From the NCBI RefSeq assembly GCF_037969765.1, contig NZ_CP150207.1:4431001-4495000 (forward strand): a stretch of DNA of 64,000 bases. The letters are read 5' to 3'. Under the pieces are notes generated by a model that ran no database searches, was not told where the DNA came from, and saw nothing but the letters and a program-made list of their open reading frames with translations. Positions 53,573 through 62,394 of the stretch are shown here, one piece after another (the first letter of the stretch is position 1; every line of letters begins with the position of its first letter). Both the position numbers and the translations under genes were made by a program. The DNA comes from Paenibacillus sp. FSL W8-0186. GTDB lineage: Bacteria; Bacillota; Bacilli; Paenibacillales; Paenibacillaceae.

Positions 53573-53581
53573 TGCTATAAT
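53573..53581 (+). promoter_or_regulatory. Extended -10 promoter of the leader-peptide gene
   Basis: TGCTATAAT is a consensus extended -10 lying 45 bp before the leader ATG. It gives the peptide gene its own promoter inside the operon. Confidence 0.5.
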
Positions 53582-53625
53582 ATGTAAGTGTTTATAACCA
53601 TTTTTTCTGAGAAAGGGTGATCTTT

Positions 53626-53871
53626 ATGACAACATCAGGAGCTCTCCTTCAAACGCAAATTATTCAGAAAGCTTGGCAAGACCCTAGTTTCAAAGCAAAG
53701 CTGCTAGCCGATCCAAAGGCGGCAATCCAGGAGGCGCTCGGGGTTATAATTCCGGATCACATCAAGGTTAAGGCAGTTGAGGAAAATTCCGACGAATTTT
53801 ATCTTGTTCTTCCCCCAAATCCGTCGGAAGTAATTAAAAGTGACATCAAGCCGAATGCTGTGTGGATGTAA
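53626..53871 (+). CDS. NHLP-type leader peptide / candidate RiPP precursor
   Basis: 81 residues resembling the nitrile-hydratase-like leader family: QIIQKAWQDPSFKAKLLADP, ALGVIIPDHIKVKAVEENSD, then FYLVLPPNP. Only 15 residues follow, SEVIKSDIKPNAVWM: no Cys and no double-Gly cleavage site, one Trp at position 80, penultimate. The ATG at 53626 has AAAGGGTGAT upstream. The neighbouring class I isoprenoid enzyme makes Trp80 a candidate prenylation site. No TOMM cyclase, radical SAM enzyme, protease or exporter lies in the window. Confidence 0.75.
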   Translation: MTTSGALLQTQIIQKAWQDPSFKAKLLADPKAAIQEALGVIIPDHIKVKAVEENSDEFYLVLPPNPSEVIKSDIKPNAVWM

Positions 53872-53911
53872 ATATTTTTGAAATATGATCACAAACGAGT
53901 AGGGCCATGGC

Positions 53912-53947
53912 AAAAAAACTTCCCGTCAAGTATCTCTTGACGGGAAG
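53912..53947 (-). terminator. Terminator of the histidine kinase gene
   Basis: CTTCCCGTCAAG-AGATA-CTTGACGGGAAG, a perfect 12-bp stem, followed by TTTTTTT on the minus strand. It begins inside the last codons of the kinase gene. Confidence 0.85.
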
Positions 53948-55818
53948 CGAATAATTGCTTCGGTACCTACTCCTTTTTCACTCAAGAAGGTAATTTCACC
54001 TTGCATTACTTCAATAATTCGGAACGTAACCATTAGGCCGAGTCCCGTCCCTTTAGTTTTATTGGAGAAATAAGGTTCCCCAAGCCGGGCCAATACATCT
54101 GAATCCATTCCCTCACCATTATCTTTGATATGAACGTAGACCCAGCCATCTTCTTTATATCCCCAAACTTGAATATCTCCTTCGCCTTGAAGTGATTCGA
54201 TACTATTTTTGATAATATTAATAATGGCTTGCTTAAATTTAGAGGAATTTCCCTTAATCAATAAATTGTCAGGTATATTTACAGATATTTTTCCTCCCTG
54301 CAAATTTGCCATTGGTACTAGTATTCCCTCAATATGTATAAATTCCTGAAGTAAGTTTAATGTAGCCACTTTTCCTACTTCCGGTTTGGCAAAAGTAAGA
54401 AAGTCAGTGATAATATTCGATGCTCGATCAAGTTCATCAAGAGCCATATTCAAATATACCTTTTCAGATTGCTCATGTTTTTCAGCCATTAATTGAATAA
54501 ATCCTCTGGTTACCTGCAGTGGATTCCGAACTTCATGAGCTACAGAAGCTGCCATTTCACTGATAATTTCCATTTTCTCCGAACGCTGCAATTCATTATT
54601 GAACATCTCAAGCTGCTTAGAGTACTCGACCACCTGTTCATGGTTTTCAGAAAATCTTCTCCCAAGTATGATAATTAAGGAGATTAGGAAGCTAATTACA
54701 CCCCATTTCCATAGGAAGAGGTCGTAGTATGCATTTTGAGAATAAAACCAAATCAGCTCACCAACTCCTAGTATCGCGAAAACCAAAAATCCAGTTGTAA
54801 ATATAACTGCGTCTTTATTCTTTTGGAATGTATAAACAGTGACGATACTCAGAAGTAAGATAAACTGAATAATCATAATGTACCCTAGTATTTCCTGTGT
54901 CACAAAGCTATACATACTGTGGTACTTTCCTGATGATAAATGATGAAAAACAACCATAACCACGCAAAACATAGAATATCCAAGTTGGAAGTTCCTAAAC
55001 CTCCTAATAATGGAGTAATAGCCAGGACCAAATACCTTCTCAAAGAAAAATGTGAATGCCGGCAATAAAATAAATAGTGCCGCATCAAACAAGGTAACAT
55101 ATAAATTTCCTTTATCCTCAAATAGCCAATATAAAAAGGATGAGTAGGTTACAACAATTACACCACTAGATAAAAAAACCACACATAGAGAGAGCCAGAT
55201 AATCAAGTTATCCGATCTTAAAAATACTGTACAAGCTAACATAATAATTGCAATAAAAATAAGTGTGCTGCCTAATATAAAGTCAGCTATGTTCCCCCTG
55301 ACATACTCTTTGATCAGCTCTTGATAGGCCCCTACTTTAATTACATCTGGAATTCCTATTCTATTATGAGAATAGATTCCGATATAAAGTGTTTTATTTG
55401 AATCAACTTCATCTAAAGGCAAGAGTACACTATTAATTTCATAATTATAATCACGCACTGACTCATATATTTTATTACCGTTCATAAAAGCAACAATATG
55501 CTTACCATAAATTTTATCGATTAGAATCGTAGAGGAACCCGGTAAAAGCTTTGGAAGTGTAACCTTTATCCATTGGGACGTTGCATCCCTAGGTCTTTCA
55601 GGCATAGGGGCATTTAATGAAATCTGCGTCCAACCTTGGATTTCTTCCAATTTGCGCTCATCCATATTTGTATCAAATTCATTAGTCCATGCGATATCCC
55701 ATTGTACAATAGTTTGCCCTAATGAATCCTTCTCCCCAGAGCTTTCAAGTAAATATGCACAATAGGCTGCTAATACTAATCCCATAAAAATAACAATGGC
55801 TTTGACTAACCCTTTCAT
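53926..55818 (-). CDS. Multi-span sensor histidine kinase (7TMR-DISM-like, sporulation-kinase-type core)
   Basis: 630 residues. N-terminal signal anchor, an extracellular beta-rich domain (about 30-165), seven or so membrane spans (about 175-400), a short coiled coil, HisKA with SVAHEVRNPLQVTRGFIQLM, and an HATPase domain with N (INIIKNSIES), G1 (DNGEGMD) and G2 (GTGLGL) boxes. The core resembles Kin-type sporulation kinases; no response regulator is adjacent. Clearly AT-rich compared with the nitrate and pectin loci. It converges on the class I enzyme/leader-peptide pair. Confidence 0.85.
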   Translation of the reverse strand: MKGLVKAIVIFMGLVLAAYCAYLLESSGEKDSLGQTIVQWDIAWTNEFDTNMDERKLEEIQGWTQISLNAPMPERPRDATSQWIKVTLPKLLPGSSTILIDKIYGKHIVAFMNGNKIYESVRDYNYEINSVLLPLDEVDSNKTLYIGIYSHNRIGIPDVIKVGAYQELIKEYVRGNIADFILGSTLIFIAIIMLACTVFLRSDNLIIWLSLCVVFLSSGVIVVTYSSFLYWLFEDKGNLYVTLFDAALFILLPAFTFFFEKVFGPGYYSIIRRFRNFQLGYSMFCVVMVVFHHLSSGKYHSMYSFVTQEILGYIMIIQFILLLSIVTVYTFQKNKDAVIFTTGFLVFAILGVGELIWFYSQNAYYDLFLWKWGVISFLISLIIILGRRFSENHEQVVEYSKQLEMFNNELQRSEKMEIISEMAASVAHEVRNPLQVTRGFIQLMAEKHEQSEKVYLNMALDELDRASNIITDFLTFAKPEVGKVATLNLLQEFIHIEGILVPMANLQGGKISVNIPDNLLIKGNSSKFKQAIINIIKNSIESLQGEGDIQVWGYKEDGWVYVHIKDNGEGMDSDVLARLGEPYFSNKTKGTGLGLMVTFRIIEVMQGEITFLSEKGVGTEAIIRFPSRDT

Positions 55819-56219
55819 TACAGCACCCCTGCCTGCAAAATAAAAAAACATTTAACAAACCCTTTTTTATATAATTCGATATAATCTTGCTTAAACCTTC
55901 AATATTCTGGAAATGCCTAAATTTTTTTATCATATATTGTCACTTGTATAAGTAAACGTACTCCAAATTGTTAATATACCATGACTTTACTTCCGGGGAT
56001 AGACGCTAGAGAAAGTGAATGACGAACTTTATGCATAACAATCACTGATCGACTAAGGTCTTATTATAACAGAAAAAGCCAAGGAACAGGCCTTCAAGAC
56101 AAAGGCTTCCCTTGGCCTGTGCACCTAAACGGTAACACGCCAACATCATAATTCTTAATCAATAAATAACATATAAGTGCCAATAGGTTTGCCCGTCTTT
56201 GAATACCAAATAGACGGTG
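55819..56219. other. 401-bp intergenic region
   Basis: AT-rich leader of the histidine kinase (TATATAA-like -10 candidates near 55870), then nothing recognisable until the terminator at 56072-56117. No gene seen on either strand. Confidence 0.6.
56072..56117 (-). terminator. Terminator of the sugar importer operon
   Basis: GCCAAGG and GCCTT arms with matching AAGGC and CCTTGGC form a two-part stem, followed by TTTTTC on the minus strand. Confidence 0.75.
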
Positions 56220-57074
56220 TTATTCTTTCACACCTCCCAATGCTACCCCCGCAATAATATAACGAGATAACAGGAAGTAGACGATAAACAGCGGTAAAGC
56301 CGTCAATGCCAGCCCTAGGTAGATCGAACCGAACTCCGTCTTGTAAATATCACCGCGAAGCAGGCTTACCATAATCGGCATCGTATACATCTCTTTTTTG
56401 GTTAGCAAAATCAGCGGCATGAACAGGTTGTTCCAGTTGGCCACAAAGGCAAAGATGGCCTGCGTTGCCACCGCCGGCACCATCAGCGGCAGGATGATTC
56501 GGTTGAACGTTTTAAATTCGCCTGAACCGTCCACGCGCGCTGCTTCCACGATTTCAATAGACAACGTGGCCAGCAGGTATTGGCGCATAAAGAACACCAC
56601 AGCCGGCGCCGCAATCGCAGGCAGTATCAGCGGCAGGAAATTATTCGTCCATTGCAGTTTATACATGAACTGATAAAAGCCGATCGCGCTTGCCTGGGCA
56701 GGGATCATCATGACACACAAGATGAAAGTAAAAAATGCGTTGCGCAGCTTCCAATTATAGGTCACTAATCCATAGGCCGCCAAGGACGAGAAGTAGACCG
56801 TTAAGATCGTTGCCGAACTGGAGATAATAAACGAATTCAGAAATCCTTGAATAGGATCGAAGCTCTTGTCGAGCAGCACCTGCAAGTTGCTCATTAAGTG
56901 AGTGGAAGGAAGCAGCGAAAGACCGCTTTGGATTTCAGCTGTAGAGCGCGTAGCGTTTACAAACATGATCCAAAACGGAAAGATGCTGAGGATCGCCAGC
57001 AGGATACAGACAATGTAAATAATCGCCCTGCTAATCCTTAAACCGGCGAGTCCGCTTCTCTGAGTTTTTTCCAT
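56220..57074 (-). CDS. Carbohydrate ABC transporter permease (MalG type)
   Basis: 284 residues, six spans, EAA loop EAARVDGSGEFKTFNRIILP, and the C-terminal YIIAGVALGGVKE typical of the MalG/AraQ branch. Last gene of the importer operon, 3 bp after the MalF-type gene. The sugar is unknown. Confidence 0.92.
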   Translation of the reverse strand: MEKTQRSGLAGLRISRAIIYIVCILLAILSIFPFWIMFVNATRSTAEIQSGLSLLPSTHLMSNLQVLLDKSFDPIQGFLNSFIISSSATILTVYFSSLAAYGLVTYNWKLRNAFFTFILCVMMIPAQASAIGFYQFMYKLQWTNNFLPLILPAIAAPAVVFFMRQYLLATLSIEIVEAARVDGSGEFKTFNRIILPLMVPAVATQAIFAFVANWNNLFMPLILLTKKEMYTMPIMVSLLRGDIYKTEFGSIYLGLALTALPLFIVYFLLSRYIIAGVALGGVKE

Positions 57075-57077
57075 GGA

Positions 57078-58049
57078 TTACACCTCTCTCTCAACTGCTG
57101 CACGGGCAGACTTTCTATATTCCTTTTCCGCTTTCCTCATTTTTGCTGCGTCGCGGTCACGCATGAGGTAGAATAGCAACCCTGACAAGATCGCTGCGAT
57201 CACAAAGAGGATCATGCTCGCCGCTGCGGCACGATTATACAAATAGCTGCCCTTGAACGCTTGCCCATAGATGAACATAGTCGCGGTAAGCGTGGAATCG
57301 TCCGGTCCGCCTGCAAGGAACAACTGTGGAATATCGAACATCGTTAAACCGCCGACCATCGATGTAATCAGCGTGAACAGCAATATGGTACGCAGACTAG
57401 GCAATGTAATACGGAAGAACGTTTGAAACCCGCTTGCGCCGTCGATCGCCGCAGACTCGAATAGAGCGGGATTTATGCCCATAACCCCTGCGATAAGAAT
57501 GATCATCGTGTTCCCGTACCACATCCAGAACTGGATGAACGACACAATGCCGCGCGCTGTCGTCTTATCCTGAAGGAAGAAGATCGGGGCGTCGGACCAG
57601 CCCATCATCTGAAACAAACTGTTCATAGGACCCATCGGGTAGGCGAACATGGAGCTAAATAGTACAGCAATCGTACTTGCAGTAATAATATTAGGCATAT
57701 AGAACAGAACCTTGAACACGCCTTGCCCTTTTATTCTGAGGCGCTGATTCGTGAACCATGCCGTGAGCAAAAGCGCGAGAACGATCTGTGGGACGAAATT
57801 GACAATCCAGAGCAGTCCCGTGTTGAACAGAGATTTCCTGAACGAAGGATTATTAAAAAGGAGATCCTGAAAGTTCTGAAATGGGTTATCCAGAATATGA
57901 ATTGGCTTAGGTACTAAGCCCTTCATATCAGTAAACCCGATAACTGCGGTATATAAAATGGGATATAACGAGAAAATCACAAATGCAACCACAAACGGAA
58001 AGGTAAACAAATAACCATATTTCGAATAGTTGACAACCTTGCGACGCAT
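57078..58049 (-). CDS. Sugar ABC transporter permease (MalF type)
   Basis: 323 residues with six spans and EAA loop ESAAIDGASGFQTFFRITLP. Coupled with the MalG-type gene; both depend on a shared MsmX-like ATPase encoded elsewhere. Confidence 0.92.
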   Translation of the reverse strand: MRRKVVNYSKYGYLFTFPFVVAFVIFSLYPILYTAVIGFTDMKGLVPKPIHILDNPFQNFQDLLFNNPSFRKSLFNTGLLWIVNFVPQIVLALLLTAWFTNQRLRIKGQGVFKVLFYMPNIITASTIAVLFSSMFAYPMGPMNSLFQMMGWSDAPIFFLQDKTTARGIVSFIQFWMWYGNTMIILIAGVMGINPALFESAAIDGASGFQTFFRITLPSLRTILLFTLITSMVGGLTMFDIPQLFLAGGPDDSTLTATMFIYGQAFKGSYLYNRAAAASMILFVIAAILSGLLFYLMRDRDAAKMRKAEKEYRKSARAAVEREV

Positions 58050-58112
58050 GTCCTCACCTCACTTGTTGATATAAAGAGGCGGGGGAACTCCCCCGCCCCT
58101 TCCGCTTCCTTC

Positions 58113-59516
58113 TTATTCGCTATCAATGTCAAGCTGGTCTTTGACCTGCTGTTTGAAGGTTGCAATCGCACTTTCGCGGTCTTTGTTGCCTGCGGTGTAT
58201 TCACGTACTTGATCGCGCCAGAGCCTGTTTATCGTTTCGTCATATTGAGTCAAGTTCTTGCCTGAAGCGTTGGCGTTGGCTGGAACGAATACTTCAAACA
58301 TATTCTGCCCGCCGAGCAGCGGCACTTCTCCGTTGGATTTCTCCATGACGACGGAGGAGGCAACACTGTCCTTAGTACCTTGCTCGCCCTCATTCATCGT
58401 ACCGTTAGCCCAGTAATGCTGGAGGCCCGTTTCAGAAGTGTCGAGCGTAACCCATTTAATAAAGTCTGCAACTGCTGCTTTCTTAGCCTCATCCTTCGTT
58501 ACTTCATTGTTGGCAAGCAGCCATGTACCGCCCCAGAAGAAGCCTGTCGGCGGCTCAGTAACAGCCCAGTCGCCATTCGTATCCTTGACTTGACCGTTCA
58601 TGACATAGTTAATGAGCCATGCCGGTCCGAAGAAACCGAAGATCGGTTGAGCGCCAGATCCGGACATATCTGCATACCAGGCTTCCGTCCAGTCCTGCGT
58701 ATCGTTGTGATAGCCATTATCTTTCAGCTTCTTGGAGAGATCCAGAAACTCTTCACGCTTCGGATCGATATGAAGCTTTCCATCGACAATCCAGCCTTTA
58801 TCAGAACTGTTCTCGATGGCGTGCCACATATCGCCGTCACCAGATACGATACCATAGCCTTTGGCTTTCAGCTTCGCAGCTGCTTCGAAGAATTTATCCC
58901 AGCCAGGGCCAATTTCATTTTTGATTGTGGCTGGATCGTCTGTTCCAAAGGTATCCTTCGCAAGGGAGCGGCGATAGATAAAGGCTCCGCCGGTTGCTTG
59001 GTAGCCGAGGCCTTTCAGTTCGCCATCTTTGCTGCCGATATCGACGGAATATTGAGCGATCCCGGCATCCTTAACCATTTGATCATCCAGACCGAGGTCC
59101 GCGTAGTTGGCGGCATAAGTGGATGCATCGCCTTGTGTATATTTGAGCACAAACGCAGCTTCAGCTGCATAAATGTCCGGAGCATCTTTGCCGCCAGCGG
59201 CCAGGGCCTGGTCAAGAGCCGGCTGATAAGCGCCATCGGTAGTTGCTATAACTGTCGTTTTGAATTCCACATTCGCATCAGGATGGGTTTCCAAGTATTT
59301 CTTGGTCATGTTTGGAATTTCATCCGTGAAGCTCCAGAGATTGATAGTGACTTTCGGGCTATCTCCGCCTTTTGAAGCTGAACCATTGTTCGTTGATGGG
59401 GTCGTATTGTTTGGTGAGTTAGGTTCCTTCGCGCCTCCGCCGGTACACGCTGCGAGAACAGACGACATTACGAGCATTAAAGAAAGTCCCACTAAAACAC
59501 GTTTCATTTTTTTCAT
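58113..59516 (-). CDS. Extracellular sugar-binding lipoprotein
   Basis: 467 residues. Lipobox LAAC (Cys24), a Ser/Asn/Thr linker, then a family 1 solute-binding fold (INLWSFTDEIPNMTKKYLET). First gene of the three-gene importer operon. Upstream lie a TATAAT (59568-59573), a weak -35 and two cre sites, so it is likely under CcpA control and activated by the adjacent YesN-type regulator. Confidence 0.9.
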   Translation of the reverse strand: MKKMKRVLVGLSLMLVMSSVLAACTGGGAKEPNSPNNTTPSTNNGSASKGGDSPKVTINLWSFTDEIPNMTKKYLETHPDANVEFKTTVIATTDGAYQPALDQALAAGGKDAPDIYAAEAAFVLKYTQGDASTYAANYADLGLDDQMVKDAGIAQYSVDIGSKDGELKGLGYQATGGAFIYRRSLAKDTFGTDDPATIKNEIGPGWDKFFEAAAKLKAKGYGIVSGDGDMWHAIENSSDKGWIVDGKLHIDPKREEFLDLSKKLKDNGYHNDTQDWTEAWYADMSGSGAQPIFGFFGPAWLINYVMNGQVKDTNGDWAVTEPPTGFFWGGTWLLANNEVTKDEAKKAAVADFIKWVTLDTSETGLQHYWANGTMNEGEQGTKDSVASSVVMEKSNGEVPLLGGQNMFEVFVPANANASGKNLTQYDETINRLWRDQVREYTAGNKDRESAIATFKQQVKDQLDIDSE

Positions 59517-59552
59517 ACTTTGCCTCCCCTTTTTATTTATTTCTTCGGTTTA

Positions 59553-59566
59553 TGTAACCGCATTCA
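59553..59566. promoter_or_regulatory. cre-like site overlapping the importer transcription start
   Basis: TGTAACCGCATTCA matches TGNAANCGNWWNCA and sits just downstream of the -10. Confidence 0.5.
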
Positions 59567-59567
59567 T

Positions 59568-59573
59568 ATTATA
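59568..59573 (-). promoter_or_regulatory. -10 element of the importer operon
   Basis: TATAAT on the minus strand; the -35 (TTATCT, 59591-59596) is poor, suggesting activation. Confidence 0.5.
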
Positions 59574-59693
59574 GAGCCTCTAGTCCTAAGAGATAAGGGT
59601 CCGCTTTTTAGGAAAGGTTCCTCTTTTTTTTGGATTCCGTTCCGGTCATGAACATAGATTATCTTTAAATTAAGAAAATTTCTCACCCCCATT

Positions 59694-59707
59694 GCAAGCG
59701 GTTGCAA
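59694..59707. promoter_or_regulatory. cre site upstream of the importer operon
   Basis: TGCAAGCGGTTGCA is a fully consensus CcpA site, about 130 bp upstream of the predicted start. Confidence 0.65.
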
Positions 59708-59747
59708 AATAACATGGATTCACTGCCCTATTCCGCTTGTTCAGCCA

Positions 59748-60548
59748 TTATGGAATATGAGCTTCTACTCCGTTCCGCATGGATCGATACTGGCCCGGAC
59801 TCATTCCTTCGTATTCCTTAAACAGCTTATTAAAATATTTGACTCTCTGATAACCGGTACGATATGCGACTTCTATGATGGTCAGGTTCGTTTTCAGCAG
59901 CAGCTCCTTCGCTTTCTGCAGCTTTCTGCGGGTGACGTATTCGCTAAAATTCATCTGGCATTGTTCTTTGAAAAGCGAACTGAAATAACTCACGTTCAGA
60001 TGTACATGCGCAGCGACTTCCTGTTGGCTGATTACCTCCTCGATATGCAGTTCCACATAGTGCATCGCCTTGCGGATCGGGTCGCTTAGTCCGGCTTCCT
60101 CCTCCCTGATGGCCATTAATTTAGGATCAGCCATCTTCCGCATGTAGACGATATCCTCCTGCTCTTCCACGACCTTAAGGGCATCCTCAACGGAGGCAAT
60201 TAGCTTCTCCCGGCCGATCGGCTTCAACAAATAGTCCACTACGGACAATCGAAGCGCTTCCTGGGCGTACTCAAACTGGGCATGGCCGGAGACGAGAATC
60301 ACAGATGGCTGACGCTGGATACTTTTCTTCCTCATTTGGCTAACTAGAGCAAGACCACTGATCTCCGGCATACGGATGTCCGTTATCATCAATTCCACGG
60401 GGGTCTCCTCCAGAATTTGCATAGCGGCCCCCCCGCTGCTAGCCGTAAGGATCTCGTATTGGCCTGCTGCCCATACTCTAAGTATTTTCTTCATACCCTC
60501 TCGCGATCTCGGTTCGTCGTCGACGATAAGAATCGTTCGGCTCCTCAT
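59748..60548 (-). CDS. YesN-type response regulator with AraC helix-turn-helix
   Basis: 266 residues: receiver domain (ILIVDDEPRSREGM, acceptor Asp in LMITDIRMPE), a linker and an AraC DNA-binding domain (EVAAHVHLNVSYFSSLFKEQ, then IIEVAYRTGYQRVKYFNKLF). Lies directly upstream of the importer operon, its probable target. The sensor kinase normally paired with such regulators is absent from the window. Confidence 0.9.
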   Translation of the reverse strand: MRSRTILIVDDEPRSREGMKKILRVWAAGQYEILTASSGGAAMQILEETPVELMITDIRMPEISGLALVSQMRKKSIQRQPSVILVSGHAQFEYAQEALRLSVVDYLLKPIGREKLIASVEDALKVVEEQEDIVYMRKMADPKLMAIREEEAGLSDPIRKAMHYVELHIEEVISQQEVAAHVHLNVSYFSSLFKEQCQMNFSEYVTRRKLQKAKELLLKTNLTIIEVAYRTGYQRVKYFNKLFKEYEGMSPGQYRSMRNGVEAHIP

Positions 60549-60710
60549 GGCGTTTTACCCCCTCGGATAGAATATGGGTGTCCGAATAAACTAGCATTCT
60601 TTCGAAGCACGACATTTATTTCTCCCTCCAATCCTCTATTCCCCCTATCCCGTTCATTGATTTTGATTTGCTCGTTCAGTCTTAATCTCTAGTCAACTCG
60701 TTCCAAGATA

Positions 60711-60753
60711 AAAAAAGGGGTAGTCTTTAATATATTCCACATTAAGACTACCC
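60711..60753 (-). terminator. Strong minus-strand terminator without an assigned gene
   Basis: GGGTAGTCTT and AAGACTACCC form a perfect 10-bp stem; CTTTTTTT follows on the minus strand. Confidence 0.8.
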
Positions 60754-60922
60754 TCTGGCTGTAATAAAATTATATTATCTTGCAACTCAAGTACCTTCTT
60801 TTTATCACTGAATAATGACAAGATCAAGTTTAAAATATTCTTAAACTCCTGTGCTATAATCTTCCGGAATACGTTCAACACCCCGTTTGATAAAGTGTAT
60901 ATATTTCCATAAAAAGTGCAAT

Positions 60923-60957
60923 ATAACTCCTGAACTAGTAACAAATGAAGGAGTTAT
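60923..60957 (+). promoter_or_regulatory. Hairpin that sequesters the gerA ribosome site
   Basis: ATAACTCCT (60923-60931) is exactly complementary to AGGAGTTAT (60949-60957), which contains the Shine-Dalgarno sequence of the germination gene starting at 60961. Confidence 0.5.
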
Positions 60958-60960
60958 TCC

Positions 60961-62382
60961 ATGAAGAAAAAGTCAACCGAACGACCTGTCCTAGAACATG
61001 TCATTTCCGAGTTTGAAGACTGTGCAGATTTTGTACATCACACCTATTTAGACCATCAAATTAACCTGGTCTACTGTAGTTCCCTGATTAATAAGAATAG
61101 TCTTTATCGAAATGTTGTCGAACCTCTAGAGCATATTCAAATCATGGATTTGCCGCGTTTATTGAAGCAGCCCAACTTCAGTCTAACCACAGACAGTAAA
61201 TTATTGGTGATCGAAATCGCATCAGGACAGGCCGCTTTATTTTTCCAGGAGAATGCTTACCTCATTAATATTGCTGAGTATAAATCTCGGTCTGTATCTG
61301 CATCTGAGACCGAAAGCGTAATTACAGGCCCGCATGATGCTTTTACTGAACATGCTGAAACTAACTTGTCGCTTATCCGCATGAGGGTCAAAAGCTCACA
61401 TTTAAAAGTAGTCAAAATTTCCGTAGGGGAAGTGACCAAAACAGATTTCTATCTTTTATATATTAAAGATCTGGTGAACATGGATTATGTGGAGAAGATC
61501 AAGTACCGTGTATCTAATATTGAAATTGACTCCGTATTTGATACTAACATGCTGCTCCAATATATTGATGACTCCCCTTACTCCATTTTTCCGCAATTCC
61601 TTACGACAGAGCGGCCCGATGCGATCGCCTCAAAGCTCGTGGCGGGTAGAATTGTAGGCATGCTGAATGGGAGCCCGAGCCTTTTCACTGCCCCATCCTC
61701 CTTCTTCGAGTTTGTTTCCTCTTCCGATGATTATTATCAGCGCTGGCTGCTTGGCACTGCAATTCGACTATTAAGGTTCTTGGCGCTCGTTATCACCCTT
61801 TTATTTACAGCGATCTATGTATCTGTGACAACATTTCATTATGAAATGATTCCGGAGAATTTGCTTCTCACCTTGACGGAATCCAGAAATAAGGTGCCTT
61901 TCCCTCCTCTTTACGAAGCTCTTTTCCTGGAGATTACAATTGAACTGCTTCGAGAGGCAGGAGCCCGGTTACCTACTAAAATTGGTCAGACTATTGGTAT
62001 CGTGGGAGGAATCGTAATCGGACAGGCTGCCGTTCAGGCGGGTCTGACCAGTAATATTCTTATCATAGCAGTGGCGTCCTCTGCGATCGCTTCGTTCGTG
62101 ACCCCGGTATATATCATGAGCGCCTCAGTTCGGCTGCTGCGCTTCTTCCTTATTATTTTGGCAGGATTATGGGGGAATTTTGGAATCACCGCTGGTTTCG
62201 CGGCTATCGTGATACACATGAGTGGACTCACCAGCCTGGGCACATCTTATTTGACGCCCGTCGCCCCATTCAAAATTAATGAATGGATGGATACATTTAT
62301 TATTGCTCCTTACAGATTTTTGATCGAGAGACCATCACAAAGCAAATCGCCTAATACCGTCCGGAACAAAATGAAGAAATAA
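60961..62382 (+). CDS. GerA-family spore germination receptor subunit A
   Basis: 473 residues: a soluble N-terminal domain (about 1-260) and a C-terminal part with five or so spans (GAAR, GGIVIGQAAVQAGLTS, ASFVTPVYIMSASVRLLRFF). This is the core of germinant receptors in the inner spore membrane, which respond to amino acids or sugars. Start ATG at 60961 with AAGGAG seven bases upstream. First gene of an A-B-C operon, likely expressed in the forespore. Confidence 0.93.
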   Translation: MKKKSTERPVLEHVISEFEDCADFVHHTYLDHQINLVYCSSLINKNSLYRNVVEPLEHIQIMDLPRLLKQPNFSLTTDSKLLVIEIASGQAALFFQENAYLINIAEYKSRSVSASETESVITGPHDAFTEHAETNLSLIRMRVKSSHLKVVKISVGEVTKTDFYLLYIKDLVNMDYVEKIKYRVSNIEIDSVFDTNMLLQYIDDSPYSIFPQFLTTERPDAIASKLVAGRIVGMLNGSPSLFTAPSSFFEFVSSSDDYYQRWLLGTAIRLLRFLALVITLLFTAIYVSVTTFHYEMIPENLLLTLTESRNKVPFPPLYEALFLEITIELLREAGARLPTKIGQTIGIVGGIVIGQAAVQAGLTSNILIIAVASSAIASFVTPVYIMSASVRLLRFFLIILAGLWGNFGITAGFAAIVIHMSGLTSLGTSYLTPVAPFKINEWMDTFIIAPYRFLIERPSQSKSPNTVRNKMKK

Positions 62383-62394
62383 GGAGAGGCGGAC

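Larger units (their letters stand above)
60549..60960. other. 412-bp region without a recognised gene
   Basis: Contains the RR leader, a strong minus-strand terminator at 60711-60753, AT-rich sequence with open frames but no recognisable protein, and the gerA leader with an anti-ribosome-site hairpin. A minus-strand transcript should end here, but its gene is not identified. Confidence 0.55.

Noticed and set aside
60693..60944. 83-codon minus-strand frame
   Set aside because: Its last codons are the terminator hairpin, it lacks a ribosome site, and no domain is recognisable.
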